DNA of 7,337 bases from an uncultured Bacilli bacterium (lineage in GTDB: Bacteria; Bacillota_I; Bacilli_A; RF39; UBA660), in the NCBI GenBank assembly GCA_948750805.1, contig CAPZYV010000048.1:1-7337 (forward strand). Reading direction: 5' to 3'. Below, one piece after another: positions 6,251 to 7,337 of this stretch. The notes below the pieces were generated by a model. That model did no database searches. It was not told where the DNA came from and saw only the letters and a list, made by a program, of their open reading frames with translations. The stretch's first letter is position 1; each line of letters begins with the position of its first letter. Position numbers and translations under genes: made by a program.

Positions 6251-6548
6251 AGTCACTAATTGTTTTAATGTTATTATTATTATAAGACAAACCGCTTGAA
6301 CTTGCAATATCTTGGATATTATCAATACTTGCTAATTCATCTATTTGCATACCTAAAGCTTCATTAGTGTTATTTTGTTTTTCAATTTTATATTTTATTT
6401 TTTCTAGCTCAATACTAGACTCTGATAATAATGCTTTTGTATATACCCATGATAAAGGCATAATAACTAATAAAAATAATAATCCTAGAGAAACCATAAA
6501 TTTTTCTCCTTTTAATAATTTTATTCTTTTAACTTTTTTAGTTCGCAT
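6249..6548 (-). CDS. ftsL: FtsL-like cell division protein
   Basis: A 99-residue bitopic membrane protein: a basic cytoplasmic tail (1-16, MRTKKVKRIKLLKGEK), one membrane helix (about 17-36), then an extracellular coiled-coil-like segment (about 43-74, SSIELEKIKYKIEKQNN and onward). A short tail follows with IDNIQDIASSSGLS. FtsL sequences are poorly conserved, so the call rests on this topology, the size, and the position between rsmH and the division transpeptidase, the place of ftsL in Bacillota. FtsL acts with DivIC/FtsB and DivIB/FtsQ to activate septal wall synthesis. The start lies four bases after the rsmH stop, with AAAGGG about nine bases upstream inside the end of rsmH. A DivIC-like protein is the main alternative. 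Confidence 0.85.
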   Translation of the reverse strand: MRTKKVKRIKLLKGEKFMVSLGLLFLLVIMPLSWVYTKALLSESSIELEKIKYKIEKQNNTNEALGMQIDELASIDNIQDIASSSGLSYNNNNIKTISD

Positions 6549-6552
6549 TTTA

Positions 6553-7335
6553 TCAAACCCTTTCTATTACTCTAAGTTTTGCACTTTTACTACGAGAATT
6601 AACATTTAGTTCTTCTTCACTCGGTGTAAAAGGCTTTTTATTTATTAACTTAATTAAAGGTTTATATTCTGATGGTATTTCATTATCTGGTAAACCTTTA
6701 AAAACTTCACTAGTTTCACTATATTTCTTAAAAATATTTTTAACAATTCTATCTTCTAAAGAATGAAAAGTTATAACGCATATTCTGCCACCTTTTTTTA
6801 ATTTTTTTATCGCAGCAGGAAGAGCTACTTCTATAGCTTCTAATTCTTTATTAACTTCAATTCTGATTGCTTGAAAAATAACTCGTTCGGGATGGTGTTT
6901 ATAAAAATAATTAGCTCCAACGCTACTTTTTATAATTTCCACTAATTCTAAAGTTCTAGTAATTTCCTTATTTTTACGATAATTAACTATTCCCCATGCA
7001 ATTTTTTTACTTTGAGGCTCTTCTGCATATTTATAAAATAATTCTGTTAACTCTTCTATACTATAATTATTTACAATATCTATAGCCGAAGTTTTAGCTT
7101 CTCTATCCATTCGCATGTCTAGTTCGGCATCATTCATAAAACTAAAACCACGTTTGGCATCATCGATTTCAGGACTTGAAAGCCCTAAATCAAAAATAAA
7201 ACCATCAACTTCATTAACTTGAGCTTTATTAAGTTCACTTTCTAAATTAATAAAATTAGAATGAATTAGCTCAAAATTATTTCCTATCTCAAGTAATAAT
7301 TGATGCGAATAGCTTATAGCTTCACTATCCGCATC
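6553..7335 (-). CDS. rsmH: 16S rRNA (cytosine(1402)-N4)-methyltransferase RsmH, C-terminal 260 residues (cut by window edge)
   Basis: RsmH (MraW) methylates C1402 of 16S rRNA in the decoding centre, using S-adenosylmethionine. The reading frame stays open to the right edge, so the gene starts outside and about 50 N-terminal residues, including the first SAM-binding motif, are missing. In the visible fragment the family blocks are clear: FDLGLSSPEID (48-58), KRGFSF (61-66), LDMRMD (72-77), FQAIRIEVNKELEAIE (154-169), ITFHSLEDRIVK (188-199) and SRSKSAKLRVIER (247-259). The ATG at 7137 is an internal methionine, not the start, because conserved motifs precede it. The stop is a tandem TGATAA. It heads the visible part of the dcw cluster; mraZ, usually just upstream, would lie beyond the edge. 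Confidence 0.97.
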   Translation of the reverse strand, partial: DADSEAISYSHQLLLEIGNNFELIHSNFINLESELNKAQVNEVDGFIFDLGLSSPEIDDAKRGFSFMNDAELDMRMDREAKTSAIDIVNNYSIEELTELFYKYAEEPQSKKIAWGIVNYRKNKEITRTLELVEIIKSSVGANYFYKHHPERVIFQAIRIEVNKELEAIEVALPAAIKKLKKGGRICVITFHSLEDRIVKNIFKKYSETSEVFKGLPDNEIPSEYKPLIKLINKKPFTPSEEELNVNSRSKSAKLRVIERV

Positions 7336-7337
7336 AA

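Noticed and set aside
6367..6609. 80-residue plus-strand ORF
   Set aside because: It is antisense to ftsL and the end of rsmH, and its apolar, Phe-rich content is what the complement of Lys/Glu/Asn-rich coding gives.
6553..7137. Treating the ATG at 7137 as the rsmH start
   Set aside because: Conserved RsmH motifs (FDLGLSSPEID, KRGFSF) lie in the same open frame upstream of it, and the frame stays open to the window edge.
1..7337. Mollicute genetic code (TGA as tryptophan)
   Set aside because: Trp positions checked use TGG, no gene needs an internal TGA, and TGA serves as stop for engB and rsmH.

Overview
The window comes from a very AT-rich, low-GC Gram-positive (Bacillota) chromosome. Shine-Dalgarno sites are classical (AGGAGG, AGGTG, AAGGTGG), vegetative-type promoters can be read, and tryptophan is written TGG, so the standard bacterial code applies. 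A division transpeptidase and a division cluster imply a walled cell rather than a wall-less mollicute. Gene content and composition would fit a gut Bacilli lineage (Erysipelotrichia or RF39-like), but this placement is inference.

Eight of the nine or ten genes lie on the minus strand. Read in the direction of transcription, from the right edge: the 3' part of rsmH (16S rRNA methyltransferase, 5' end outside the window), a small FtsL-like division protein, and a PASTA-containing class B penicillin-binding protein form the tightly spaced start of a division and cell wall (dcw) cluster. A predicted 55-residue gene follows, where mraY or murD would often be expected. This block ends at a hairpin at 3923-3958. 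The hairpin is shared with the only plus-strand gene (3573-3935), a 120-residue protein of unknown function that converges on the block.

The left half holds three further minus-strand units. The first is engB (ribosome-assembly GTPase), translationally coupled to a stand-alone DEDDh 3'-5' exonuclease. The second is a 334-residue protein of unknown function with an HELTH motif, driven by a near-consensus promoter. The third is an OmpR-type response regulator overlapping the start of a membrane histidine kinase, which is cut by the left edge just after its phospho-accepting histidine.

Three minus-strand promoters share a layout in which the predicted transcription start falls almost on the Shine-Dalgarno sequence, giving leaders of only about 13-17 nt. 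The least explained elements are the plus-strand gene, the 55-residue ORF converging on it, and the HELTH protein beside the two-component system. I saw no tRNA, rRNA, CRISPR array, insertion sequence or riboswitch. No gene-free stretch exceeds about 115 bases.
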